From positions 372,001 to 436,000 of the forward strand of contig JARKIF010000009.1 in assembly GCA_029378245.1 (NCBI GenBank): a DNA stretch of 64,000 nt, in the 5' to 3' direction. The number at the start of each line of letters is the position of its first letter. The first letter of the stretch is position 1. The translations under genes were made by a program, and so were the position numbers. This stretch comes from Roridomyces roridus. Its lineage: Eukaryota > Basidiomycota > Agaricomycetes > Agaricales > Mycenaceae. Positions 22,928 to 33,736 of this stretch are shown here, in pieces. The notes beneath the pieces were generated by a model. It saw nothing but the letters and a program-made list of their open reading frames with translations, made no database searches and was not told the origin of the DNA.

Positions 22928-23566
22928 ATGTCCACCAAGAGCAGCTTCACAACTCTCCCTCTCGTCGCCTCCATCGCGGGCCCCATCGACGGCCGCTATC
23001 CCTCTCCTCCTCGCCCCAAGAGGGCTCACTCCGAGCTCGAGGAGGACGGGCACCAGCTCGATGACCTCCGCCAGAAACGCCTCCGCCCAAGCGCTGAGCC
23101 ATTCTGCTCCCGAATCCCCAATAGCTCCTTCCTCGCTTCCTACCACCGCCGCGAGGCCCACAAGCGTCATCGTCCTCCTCCTCCTCCCACCGGCCCCGTC
23201 GTAATCACAATCTTCCAGACCGTGGCCGTCATCCGGCGCGGCGAAAGCGAGACGCCCACTCAACGCTCGCAGCGTCTCTCGTGGAACACGTTGTGTGACA
23301 AACTGGGTGGCGAGAGTCCACACTCGCCCCACAGTCACAGTGTCGCCTCGCTGGTGGGGCGCCTGGAGCAGATACATGTACACTTCGAGCAGGATGTTGA
23401 TGTTGAGATGGCTGAGATCGACCCAGACATTGAGATGGAGGAGGCCGAGCCCATCCCACCTCCTCCCTCTCCCGTCATCCGGTGTCCCCGTCGCCTCGCT
23501 CCCACCCGCACTCGCTGCCTCGCCCCTTCGACCTTGGCATTGGCGGACGTGCGGTATGCCTGTTAG
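22928..23566 (+). CDS. unknown basic/Pro-rich protein, tandem copy B (212 aa)
   Basis: This is the paralogue of the 19754 gene. The start at 22928 aligns with copy A's. The frame is open further upstream to 22373, but similarity in protein pattern begins at this ATG. It shares the PPRPKRAH.EL, RIPNSSF, ASYHRREAHKRHRPPPPPTG and GESPHSP blocks and the acidic DVDVEMAEIDPDIEMEEAE tail; the extreme C-termini differ (Pro/Ser/Arg-rich here). Upstream identity includes the intron-acceptor-like TTTGTTTACAG. The two copies could be divergent duplicates under selection. Function is unknown, and nothing nearby suggests a pathway. Confidence 0.6.
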   Translation: MSTKSSFTTLPLVASIAGPIDGRYPSPPRPKRAHSELEEDGHQLDDLRQKRLRPSAEPFCSRIPNSSFLASYHRREAHKRHRPPPPPTGPVVITIFQTVAVIRRGESETPTQRSQRLSWNTLCDKLGGESPHSPHSHSVASLVGRLEQIHVHFEQDVDVEMAEIDPDIEMEEAEPIPPPPSPVIRCPRRLAPTRTRCLAPSTLALADVRYAC

Positions 23567-25570
23567 AAGAACATAAAAGAAGGCCACCCGCAGTGCGTCC
23601 TGCTGCTTATGTCCCACTCTTCACGCTCTGAGAGTGTCTTCCAGAACGCGATGGCACGCAGATCTATATACTGTACGTGCTTCGTCTATCTCGCCTGCCT
23701 TCCTCGTTGAAACTAGCACAGTGCTTCATCAAATACCCGGCTGCGAATGCGCCCTGTCGCACAAACTATCCCTGCTTGCCCCGGCTCTTCCATCTCCTTC
23801 AATGCCTAGACAACCACAGTGCACCTCTATCCTTCGACTTCTCTCCCTGCGTCCTCTGGGCCAAGATACCCTACTTCGGTATCCTTTCCTCGCCTTGCTG
23901 CCGGCGAACGATATACCCTGAAATTTCTCCCTTCTATTCGTACGCTTCCTGCTCTTTCCGCGATCGTCCTGATGCCAATAGTGTTCTGTAGAATGTCCGG
24001 ATGTCTATGCCCCCCGACTTTCTTTTGGTTTGAGCCACGTCCCACCCTTTCCTTTTCCTTTGGGCATCAAGATACCTTCTTCGCTGCTCCACGTACGTGT
24101 TCACATACGCCAATGTCTCCTTCCCCGACACCTTCTTCAGACTGCCATCGCACCATGGTGTCTTCAGCTTCTTCAATGAGCCACCTTCTTTGCTTGCAGG
24201 GCCACTCTTTCTTCTGGACTATTTCCGTGCGTTTTACGCCCTCTCACTCTCTATGGATACTCATTGCCTCCTCAGTTCCATTCGGTCACCTACGAGCCTT
24301 TGCTCGACGTCGTTCTTCCACAATACGCCAATGAGCTGTCAGCACCCATCGTGATTCGCCGTGACTGATCATTCGCAGTATACCCCGGGCCTTGCTCGAC
24401 TTTCTCCGCCTACAAGTTCCTTCTTCATCTTTCAGTAAGTTTCCTGCGTCCATCTACCGCTTAATCGCGACTGACGACTGCGTATCAACCAGGCGGGCCC
24501 TTGCTCAACACTTTTACTCTTCACCAGTGCTTCTTTTTTGGCTTCATATCGTCGTGAGTCTTCGTTATCGACTGGGTCCGAGCTTGAACTGACTGGTGTG
24601 CTCGTAGTACCAGTGCAGCGGTTTCCGTCCCCAGCGATACCCCAAGACCTCCTTCCTCGCCATACCGACACCAGATGCCCGCCCATCACTTCGAAGCCCC
24701 CCACCAGTCTCTTATCACAGCAGCCCGAAACCGAACCCATTGCTGCCCTCTTCAGCGCAGAATTGCCGCAAACCAGCCTCGTACTCTCTGTCTGCCGACC
24801 TCTGGTTTTCACAACTACTCCTCCAATATACCCAGCGACACCCAGATTCATTTGCCGCCGACTCCTGCCCGCCTGATCCGACACTTTCCCTCAATCACTC
24901 TTTTCGTCTTGCCTTGTCCCGTCAGGACGCCCTTGCCTCGGTGGAACTCAACGCCTGTGTTTCCGACTCGCGGATTTGCCCCAACGATCAGCCCGATATA
25001 ATCCAGTCCAGCGAACCCGAAATTGGAGATCCTTTCCGCCGCCTCAGTCTTGCGATCTTCCGCCCATTACCTTCCTCGGCAGATCGGACCTGTTTCCATG
25101 TTGCTCTCATCGTCGTCTAGTACGTGCTGGTCTTGTATCTGCTATGCATTTCACTGACCACGATACTCTGCAGACTCTCCCGTGTTGTCTCAATCTGTTT
25201 CGCTTTCGTGTTCGCTGCTCGATCGTTTCATCAGCGGTATCATGTGCATTCAACCCTCGACTTTTGGAACCACCTTATCCCTGGAGGAGTACAGGATGGG
25301 GAGGGAAAGGAGACCGGAGGCCAACGAGAAGAGAAAGAGAGCGGAGCGGAGGAAGGAGGAGTGTATTCATCAGGGACGTGACACAGACTACTCATATGGT
25401 TGGATAGCTGCCAATATTACCTGGTCTTGCAGATATCTGCTTGTTCGATATTATCAACTGCCCTCCTTGGTGTCCTGTCTCGTAAACCGACGGTCTTAGA
25501 GAGGCGCTTGTTCATGAGAATCGCTATAAATTCAGACGACGGTGTTAGCGTATCGATAAGTTACACCACG
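23567..25570. other. downstream half of duplication unit B, no clear gene
   Basis: The first several hundred bases resemble the region downstream of copy A. The remainder has short pyrimidine-rich frames and intron-like segments, but no recognisable protein before the MYND gene at 25571. Confidence 0.35.
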
Positions 25571-26339
25571 ATGGCGGACCTGGCAGGCTTTTGCACCTCA
25601 TGCACCTTAGGACACTCGGAGGCAGGGATGAAGCGATGCTCCAAATGCTTGACCGTCCAATACTGCGTGAGTCGATCCCAGGCTTTTGATTAGAGTTTTC
25701 ACCTCTGGACTGGGCAGTCGAGGGAGTGCCAGACAGACCATTGGAAAGTGCATAAGCCAATGTGCCGCAAGCCCAACCCAGATGAGGTCTGGGGCATCAG
25801 ACTACTTACTCAGCAACGGCGAGCTCGCTGCTCTTCCTTCGACCTCATCGGCGGAGCCTGAGATTTCGAGGCGCATCCAGCATATTCTTCTCAAGAAAAA
25901 CCACCCTATCTTCACGAGCGGATTCCCGTTGCGGATTTTCAGCTTGGGGATTCATGGGGGCCGTCAATTGGAAGGGAGTGGTAACCAGCCTGCAGTGTAC
26001 TTGCGCATCGAGGTTAATAATGGCCTGGGGCCGGAGCGTTGGCAATTGTTTGACCCTGCTACGATGCGTTGAATGAGCGGCACTAACTCGGCCAAGCGCA
26101 TCGTTGTTGGGGAGGATGGCAAGCTCTTGACGCGCGAAGCGATGGAGGCGTGTTACACCTTTCACAAGATGATCTTGCAAGACGTTTTCGGGTACCCTGA
26201 GGAGGATGGTTGGGCGCCTGCGAGAGAACATATTACGCGGGCGGGATTTGAGATATTTTACAGGGTTTACTATCGGGATCAGCAGGAGCTCGGTAGGAAG
26301 CAGTTCAAGCCACTTTTCAGAGGGTTGAGCAGGTGCTAA
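25571..26339 (+). pseudogene. MYND zinc-finger protein, broken copy
   Basis: Exon 1 (25571-25666) and the exon from 25718 join to a classic MYND finger: CTSCTLG.., then KRCSKCLTVQYCSRECQ, then DHWKVHKPMC. All zinc-binding Cys/His are present. The downstream part, typical of the agaricomycete MYND family (KKNHPIFTSGFPLRI, then RWQLFDPATMR, then KLLTREAMEACYTFHKMIL), is readable only after a +1 shift near 25806. It is also interrupted by an in-frame TGA at 26070-26072. The shift could be an assembly error, but together with the nonsense codon I favour a pseudogene. MYND fingers mediate protein-protein contacts; this family's function in mushrooms is unknown. Confidence 0.7.
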
Positions 26340-26433
26340 GTAGCAGAGAGTTTTGTGAAATCAGAAATAGCAACTTGTGATGAGCGGCATGATGGCATTG
26401 TGATCCGACTCTCTGTCTCTCTCGTTCCACTTC

Positions 26434-28364
26434 ATGGCCGACCGTATCCCTGACGAGATAGTGTCGGAAATTATCTCTCCGTTGCTCAAGCTACCCGATC
26501 AAGTGTTCTCAGACACTTCAGCGAAGCCACTCACAGCTCCCGGCTACTCCTCGTCGACCTATCTCCTCGTCTGCAAATCATGGCTGCGCATCGCCACCCG
26601 TTGTTGTACAACGTGGTAATCTTGCGGACAACAGCCCAGGCTGACGCGCTCTCCCATGTTCTTCTCGATCACCCAGAAATTGGCCAATTTATCCGAAAAT
26701 TGCGAGTCGAGGGAGGTTTTGGAACCGCGATGCTCCGCATCCTCAAAAGCAGCCCGAATATTACAGACTTGTTCCTGTCTTTGCTCATATGGGGCTCAGA
26801 CAGTGTGGCTGGACTCTGCGAAGGACTTTTGAGCATCAACCCTCGTCGAGTCATCCTTCTCGACGGCAGACACGATGCCGTCTATGAGCCCAAACCCATG
26901 AAAAATCGAGAGGTGACCAATCTTCTCAAATGTCTGGCAGAAAGAATTCCCAAGTGGGATAAAATGGTGCGCCGTCTTCATGTTATTCGACACCTGCTGA
27001 AATCAACCAGAAAATCTTCCACCTTCCGTATGTGTACAAGGAAAGAGGTCGCATTAACCCTCTCCTGCATGGGCGGGGACAAGACCTTGCGTCTGTCCTG
27101 GCCAAGTCGCGAAGCCTTCAAACTCTCGTCGCAGGCGTTTAGGACTCTTTTCCCGAGTACCTTGTGCCTATCAGCGATGTGCCCTCCCTCAAGCGTATCC
27201 GCCTCAAATTCCACAGTAAAAGGACAAAGGATTATTCTCAGCTTGCTGTGGTTCCCAAAGTCAGAGCAGTTTTAGAGTTGGAAGACCCGGACAGGTAACT
27301 TTCGTCCCTCAACGAACGCAACTCATCCGGACTTTCAGTGCAAACGGGGATTCGCCTGGACCGTTACTCGAGGAGGTGCTGGATTGGACTAGAGTGAAAA
27401 GCGTGGAAGAGTTACAGACCCTTTCGCGGGGATCGGGACTCACGGTAGAGTCCTTGACCATCTTCATTGATGGTCCAGCCTCCAAAAAGCCATGGCCTGC
27501 CACAAATCCTGCAGTTCTCGCGCCTTTTATTACCCTCAAGCACCTTCATTGGTCGTCGGCGCGGCAATTCTGCTTCTCCATGCCAACTGGCAGTTTCACT
27601 GCCATCCCCAACCTTGTCTCTCTAAAGGTTCAAGACTGCGCGCCGTCGGTTTTGGATTTCTTCACGCGGCTCTCGTGCGTAATCCGAGAAAGCAATATGT
27701 TTGGCACTGATGAACATGTACAGGTTCGACCATTTGCGTATTGTTGATCTCAGGGAGGTGACTCAGGTCGCCTCCGCAGTGGCATTCGTCCGTCGACACG
27801 GCTCGAAATTAATCAAAATATCGGCAACTCTCGAAATCCTGGTGCCGGCCAAAGTTTTCGATGTCTGCGCAAACTTGGAAACTGCGGGGGTTCTCTGCCC
27901 GACATCCAAGGTTCCGGCACGCCGAGTATGTACTTACAGTGAATCGTCTTATGTGGACTAACCGGAAAGATTATACCCAACGACTTTTTCACTTACACCG
28001 TTCCGCATTCAAAACTAACCAAGATTCAGCTCGATTATCCGGGGCACTTGTACGTCATTTATCTTTGCCAAACGTGGTAGACAAACCTTTGTATCTAGGC
28101 AGCAGGACTCTAATCTGACCCGGGTTTTTCAAGCGCTGGACACCAGCCACTTCCCCGCGTTGAAGAGCATCTGCATGCCGCGTGTCAGCTGGCCCAAGTC
28201 GGAGTAAGTTGCACACATCTAGATCCGTTGGCAATCTAACCAATGACGACAGGAAACAAGTTGCGAAGAATGATTATGTTGGCTTTTCAGAACTCCTTCG
28301 CCCAAAAGGGATCAAACTCACCGACGAGCATGGCTTGGGTTGGGCACCACGCGCGACAAGATAA
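26434..28364 (+). pseudogene. F-box-type protein gene, copy 2, with frameshift and nonsense codon
   Basis: Close paralogue of copy 1 at 11271 with the same start (MADRIPDEIVSEIISPLL) and the same intron positions. Compared with copy 1 it has lost one C in a CCCC run near 26598, which shifts frame right after CKSWLRIAT. A TAG at 27140-27142 replaces the TAT of copy 1 (IGYDLFPEY becomes AGV-stop-DSFPEY). The remaining exons keep the shared pattern: VLDFFTRLS, then FDHLRIVDL, and a last exon with YVGFSELLRPKGIKL ending at 28364. No insertion is present, so it is a good template for the original gene structure. Confidence 0.75.
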
Positions 28365-28683
28365 ATTTCTTCAAATTTGACTGGCTCAGATATAATCACA
28401 TTGTTTTCCTTTGCTTCCGTCTGGCGGCCTAAGACTTCTCGTGATTCTGACCTCGAGCTCGAAAAATGGCATGTGTCCGAGACAGGAATCTTTTTGCCTG
28501 TGATTGGAAGCCGGGATTTCTTCTTCGCGTTCTTGTGTCCCACGGTGCAACCTGCTGACAGACTATACTCCAGTCCATGGAACATTGGAAGATTAATAGC
28601 CACCAAGTGGCCGGTCGTTCTTGCGCCGACGATACCATTTAAAGAGGTCTGTGACGTAGGATGTCTCCCACTGCGTTCCGATT

Positions 28684-30928
28684 ATGTTCCCATTCCTTTT
28701 GAGTGGTGCTCTCTCTATCTTGTTTTGCGTCGCTGCAGAGCCAATTGTCTCCCTGCCGTACGGGACCTTCCGGGGTTTCGATAGTGGTAATTCGACTCGA
28801 TTCCTCGGCGTGCCATTTGCACAAGCGTACGTTTTGGTTCGTTTTGCGTTTCTGTTCGTTAAATCAAATTCCAGGGGACGGTTCGAGCGTCCGCGTACAC
28901 CTGGGACTCTTCGTGGCGTGCAGAATGCGACGGGGTTCGGCCCAGCGTGTCCACAGCAAGTGTTGAGTTCCATACCTGGTGGTTTGGCGGATACAGCGCC
29001 TGTCTTGACCTCGGAGGATTGTGTGTTTGGAGGATCCTACTTGCACACTCGTTGATGGTTTTCAGGCCTGACTCTCGACGTGTATCGGCCCATCTCTACA
29101 AATGCCAGATCGAAGTTGCCTGTTTTCGTCGTACGTCGTGTTTGTTCATTTGTTGGGTTGGAATTGATATTGATAATCGAGTGCAGTGGATCTATGGAGG
29201 TGAGCACCGCCGACACTCGAGAGCCCGGTGTTCACTCTCTCAGGCGCCTTTGAAATCGGAAGTTCTCGTGACAACGATATGGCTCCGCTTGTTGAACGTT
29301 CGACGTTGATTGGGGAGCCCATGATCGTTGTAAGCATCAACTACAGAATCAACGGTGAGAATTTGCAGGTTGGTCAAGCTTCGCTGCTGACTTGTGTTCA
29401 GCGTTTGGATTTTTGGCGGGGAAAGAGGTGGATGCCGCGGGTGTTACGAATCTTGGAATGCGCGATCGTGAGTAGTCTGTTCTTGGCTTGAACGCTGATA
29501 CAGTTTGCGCAGAGATATTCGCCTTGGAGTGGGTTCAGCAGAATGTGGCTGCGTTTGGTGGTGATCCTGCTCGCGTCGTCCTGTACGCATTTTGATTTGG
29601 TTTGAATGTTGCTAACGGAAACTGCAGAGGTGGTGTCAGTGCTGGATCGATATCGGTCGCATTGTTGCTGCTTGATAACAAGAAAGCGTCGAACAAGTTG
29701 TTCCGAGGAGCTTTCATGGTGCGTCTTCTGCTATATCCGTTGCTTTGCTGATTTTGAGTATCAGCAATCGGGCTCACCGTTGACCTCGCCATCCGTTGTC
29801 GATGGTCAAGCTGATTACGATGGACTGGTTGCTGCGACTGGTTGTTCGCATGCACGCAGCACTCTCGGTTGTCTGAAGCAAGTTCCTTTCGAGTCGCTCA
29901 TGGCTGCAATCAACGAGACTGCGAATGTGTTTTCGTTTTCGAGCCTGAATATTGTGTGGCGGCCGAGGGTGGATGGAGATGTTCTCGTCGGTGACCCGCT
30001 CGTTTCGGTTGCCAAGGGACAGTTCAGCAAGGTTCCGTTGCTAAGCGGCGATTCGGACGATGAGGGAACCATGTTCACCTTGCCGCTGTTGAATATTACG
30101 TGGGTGGAGTTTTTGGCGGTCGGTATTTTTCTCTGAACTCTTAGCAGGACTAGCGCGGAGGCGATGAGCTATTTGCACTCCAAGTCTGTGCTCTTGTACA
30201 GCGTGATTTACATTCGGTCTCATGAGTTCAAGCTACCTGCCGACCGCGACAGCGAGTCAAATGGCTCAGATTGAACGCTTATATCCTGACGATCCTGCAC
30301 AAGTTGAGTTTTATCTGGTTGGTTTTCAGAGCACTCAATGGGATAGGGCTCGCCGTTTGACACTGGAACCGCCAACCAGTTATCGTGCGTTGAACTTGAT
30401 TCGCTCTGGCGCGTTTGACATTTCCAAGTCCGCAATACAAACGCCTGGCGGCGTTCCAGGGCGATATAATGTTCATAGGACCCCGGAGATGGTTCCTTGA
30501 ACATGCGTCTTTGACGCAGAATACGTGGAGCTGGAGTAAGTAGGGCTTTTCTTCTCCGCCTCAACTCAACCTTCTCGCAGTAAACAAACGGTTCAAGACT
30601 GCGTCGGAACTTGGGTCCGCGCATTCCAGCGATGGCGCTATATGGTTTCCCAGTAATTCAACCACTGACTTTACAGCTCCGGACGCTCTCAGTTAGTCAA
30701 GATATGGGGTGTATTCGCCTGCTCACGTTCTTTACAGTCAACTTTATCAACACGCTTGATCCAAATGTCGGGAGCTCCAGGTTATTTTGGCCGAAATGGA
30801 GCACGACGGGTGGGAGGTCCCTTTTGACCTTCAGCGACCCGAATGTTGTGAATATTACTGCCGAAACTTTCCGAACGGAGGCCATCGGATACTTGAATCA
30901 GTTGCTTTTCGCGGAGGCGAGCAAGTAG
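28684..30928 (+). CDS. secreted carboxylesterase/lipase, type B (532 aa, 15 exons)
   Basis: All splice phases close: 28684-28826, 28875-29020, 29066-29130, 29187-29199, 29244-29354, 29402-29467, 29513-29582, 29628-29718, 29765-30099, 30148-30183, 30227-30302, 30347-30384, 30429-30535, 30581-30691 and 30738-30928. The intron ending at 30226 uses an unusual GAG acceptor. The N-terminus is a signal peptide (MFPFLLSGALSILFCVAA). Family blocks: FLGVPFAQA, the oxyanion-side WIYGGAF, nucleophile elbow G-V-S-A-G (Ser), acid in SDDEGT (Glu) and catalytic His in GSAHSSDG. It hydrolyses carboxylic esters; natural substrate unknown. It resembles Candida rugosa-type lipases. A paralogue lies at 45.4-47.7 kb on the other strand. 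Confidence 0.9.
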
Positions 30929-32320
30929 TTTACGAACTGTGTGTGTAGAATACCTGTAAACCTATTTCAACTTGGTTGGTAAGGCTGAGGTAGGTGGATG
31001 TCAAGTGCGCGTTTGTGAGCCTACCCAGTATGTCCGTGTTTTGCAGAGCTCCATCAATGGTAAGAGTTTCAATGCATGTACGGGCCACGGTGGCGGAAAA
31101 GGTTGAATGGGATGGGTTCAAGGGACATAGGGTCACATTCGCATTTAAATTCAATTTTACAAGTGAACGAAGCCTCCAAGTCGTAGCCAGTTGGTGCCAT
31201 TGATTGACTGGCAGCCCCTTGTCGCGTACTCTCACGGGATGAATTGGCTGGGTCTTCGAAATGCATGCGCGGCTACTGCCAGATGAAGCGGAAGGTTCCC
31301 GGCCACATCATGGGTTGTCGATTTGACCATCCTATGGATTGTCCAAGGGACGCTGCCACTGGACATGACACGAAAGGACGCAGCCGATTCGAACCACGTC
31401 GCCAGGATCCACTCTTGAATTCCTACAATTCCCCGGAAATTCTGGGATGGAGAGCGAATATTGATTTCAAGTCTATTGTGAGCGAGGATGCTGCGGTAAA
31501 GTAAGGGTGTATTCGCAAGGATCTGGAAGAGCGCTCGCCCTTCCCGCAGGTATCGCAAAATATGCCAGCAAGCCATAGAGGCGAGCGCCGGCGTTTCCTG
31601 GACCTTTGACGGCATTCGAGTGGGTAGAATGGGCTCCATCCAGAGACCTATACGACGACTAGTGCTATCGTCTCCCACAGCTTGAGGATATCAGCGACCC
31701 CCGCTCTCCGGTCCTCGGATTACTACGCTCTTGGTGTTCGAGGCGACTCCTTTGCTGCTTGGGAGGCTGAGAGTGTTCACCGAGGGAAAGTATGGAAGAG
31801 GATCGTTGGTCTCTGTAGTAGTAACAGCTTTCCGAAGCCCTTCGGGGGCACAACAGCATCGGAGCGCAAGGAACGAGAGAGGGGCATGATCGAAGCAAGG
31901 GTCGAGGGAAGCCTCAGAAGGTCACGACGATGAGGGTGGCCGGAGCCGTCACCTGTCTATGAGAGCAATTGCCAGGTCCTTGGTATCCAATGCGAGTCGG
32001 TGGTGAATGCAAGGTGAATGGTGTTCATTTCAGAGCCAGTTTGATCATCTCCCATCACTGACCGTCATCTCTTCATCCTAGCACCCACCCCGAGGCAGAA
32101 TGGACAACACGAATACGCGTCTTGTCGCGTCCAAGTCGCGTCTAGTACCCTCCATTCTTGCGGGGCGAACCGGATTTCTCTCCATTCCTCTACCAACACG
32201 CGCAAATGAAGCTCTCCATAAAAAGCCCGGAAGCGTGTCAGCCACTCTCCAGAGCTCTGTCTCTAACCACCATCTGCTCCGCTCACCCCGTTCGTTCACA
32301 CTCGCTCCTCGTTGTCTCGC
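30929..32320 (-). other. minus-strand gene remnant, unidentified
   Basis: Minus-strand frames at 31678-31232 and 31235-30930 are open, with content such as ACWHILRYLREGRALFQIL and a Leu-rich part (LRSLVKLNLNANVTL) reminiscent of F-box/LRR-type fungal proteins. I could not place a start, an intron chain or a family. Nothing is supported from 31.7 to 32.3 kb. Confidence 0.3.
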
Positions 32321-32323
32321 CAT

Positions 32324-32745
32324 GTGAGTATCACATAGTGTCCCCTGCCGCTCCGGCTAACTCTCTCGCCCAGTGCTGTCGTCGTCCCCCCTGTTAGACG
32401 CACAATGGCTTGACTCGGCCGCTTATCGCCTTGTGATTCTTGCTCAGCTTGTACCTCAACAGCGCTAACTCGTTTGCTCAGTGTCGCCGTCGCCCCCTCT
32501 ACTAGACGTGTGCATCGGCTGCGCTTCCTCGCCCGCTCTTCCCTTTCTCTCCTTGTCAGTCCCGCTCGGTATTTTGCCATCGCAGAGCTAACTCGTCCAC
32601 TCAGTGTCACCGTCGCTCCTCTGCTAGACGTGTGCATTGGCTCCCACCTCGCCTTGTAAGTATCCTCAGCTCTTTGGCGTTCCAACTAACGCGCTCATTC
32701 AGTGCTGCTGTCGACCCCCTCTACTAGACACACATCGGCGAGGAC
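32324..32745. repeat. tandem array of four intron-like modules
   Basis: Four units each carry a donor (GTGAGT, GTGATT, GTCAGT, GTAAGT), a CTAAC branch-like motif and a CAG acceptor. Proposed introns are 32324-32373, 32433-32481, 32555-32604 and 32656-32702, all 47-50 nt. Each is followed by a related 'exon' beginning TGYYGYYGTCG and continuing to a TAGACG..CA block. The exon-like parts vary from 51 to 73 nt and do not share one open frame, so coding is doubtful. Confidence 0.65.
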
Positions 32746-32948
32746 ACTTCCTTTGGTGTATGATTGGTATGTTCTCTCGCCGTTGCTACTCACTCTGTGC
32801 CTCACCCACTTGCAGTCCTCCGCGTCACCCCTCCGTCACCCCTTCACGACTCGCTGCACTTTGCCCGACGCGACACCCATCCATGCAAACCACACCTCCC
32901 TTCCTCGGCTCCTCAATCCAGATTCAAGTAGCGTCAATACACCGGTGT

Positions 32949-33390
32949 CGCTACGTGCGAGATGGATGGGCTCAGCGTTGACGGATAGACTCGGCAATTT
33001 CGCTGTCGCCCCGGCGTCTTCGCTGCGTCCTTGCCTCGCTGGCTTCACCTTGTCCGACGCCAACTCGATCTCCAGCCTCCCTTTCCCACCTGAGGTCCGA
33101 GATTCAATCCGCCAAGAACACGGTATCGCTACGTGCGAGATGGATGGGCTCAGTGTCGACGGAAAGACTTGGTCATTTGAACTCTGTCACCCCGGCGTCT
33201 TCACTGCGTCCTTGCCTCGCTGGCTTTCACTCGTTCATGGTCCCATCTCGGTTTCTCGCCTTTCACCATCGGCCCACGGGCTTGCCATGATGGCATTCAA
33301 AGCGTGAGCGACTTGGTGGACACCGCTGCGTGCGAGATGGGTGGGTGTAGTTGAGACGGAAAGACTTGGGTCCGGATTTTCTCGATACCA
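32949..33390. repeat. three-copy tandem repeat, 178-197-bp spacing
   Basis: The phrase CGCTRCGTGCGAGATGGRTGGG begins at 32949, 33127 and 33324, followed by a GACGGA-AGACT..GG block in each. Copies 1 and 2 also share CCCCGGCGTCTTC and CGTCCTTGCCTCGCTGGC. The third copy is truncated or diverged. Confidence 0.75.
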
Positions 33391-33736
33391 AGTCGGTTGG
33401 TTACGGTGTCTGTTGTCGCGTCGTCCGTCCCACCGAGCCTCCGCGCCATCTCGACTGGATGCATACCTTACAGTAGAATAGATCTTTGAATAAAATATTT
33501 GTGGTGTACTTGGAATTTGAGTCGTCTGTTCGAATTCTAAGCTGCTCGCCAGGGTCAGAACGCACTGTTCGTAAGCCTGAGGTGATGACAAGTGGGTACG
33601 CGTTTGTAAGCCTCGGGGTACGTCACCCGCCGCGTTGATCACAAATTTTGCCTCCCTCCTCCCTTCTCCCGTCCCGACAACCAATAGAGGACTTGCTATA
33701 GTCCAGCTTGTGGCGGAAATCGCGTACTCTCTCGCG

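Larger units (their letters stand above)
19260..25400. repeat. ~3.2-kb segmental tandem duplication
   Basis: The protein-coding unit starting at 19754 and that starting at 22928 are 3174 bp apart and similar throughout. The similarity extends upstream (TTTGCTTCCGCGGGAT, then CGTCCGACGCGTCGATGACC, then GAGTTTGTTTACAGAATC). It also extends downstream for several hundred bases past each stop (for example CTCCATCTTCAATG against CCATCTCCTTCAATG). Exact outer boundaries could not be fixed; likely unit edges are near 19.26, 22.48 and beyond 24 kb. Confidence 0.7.
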
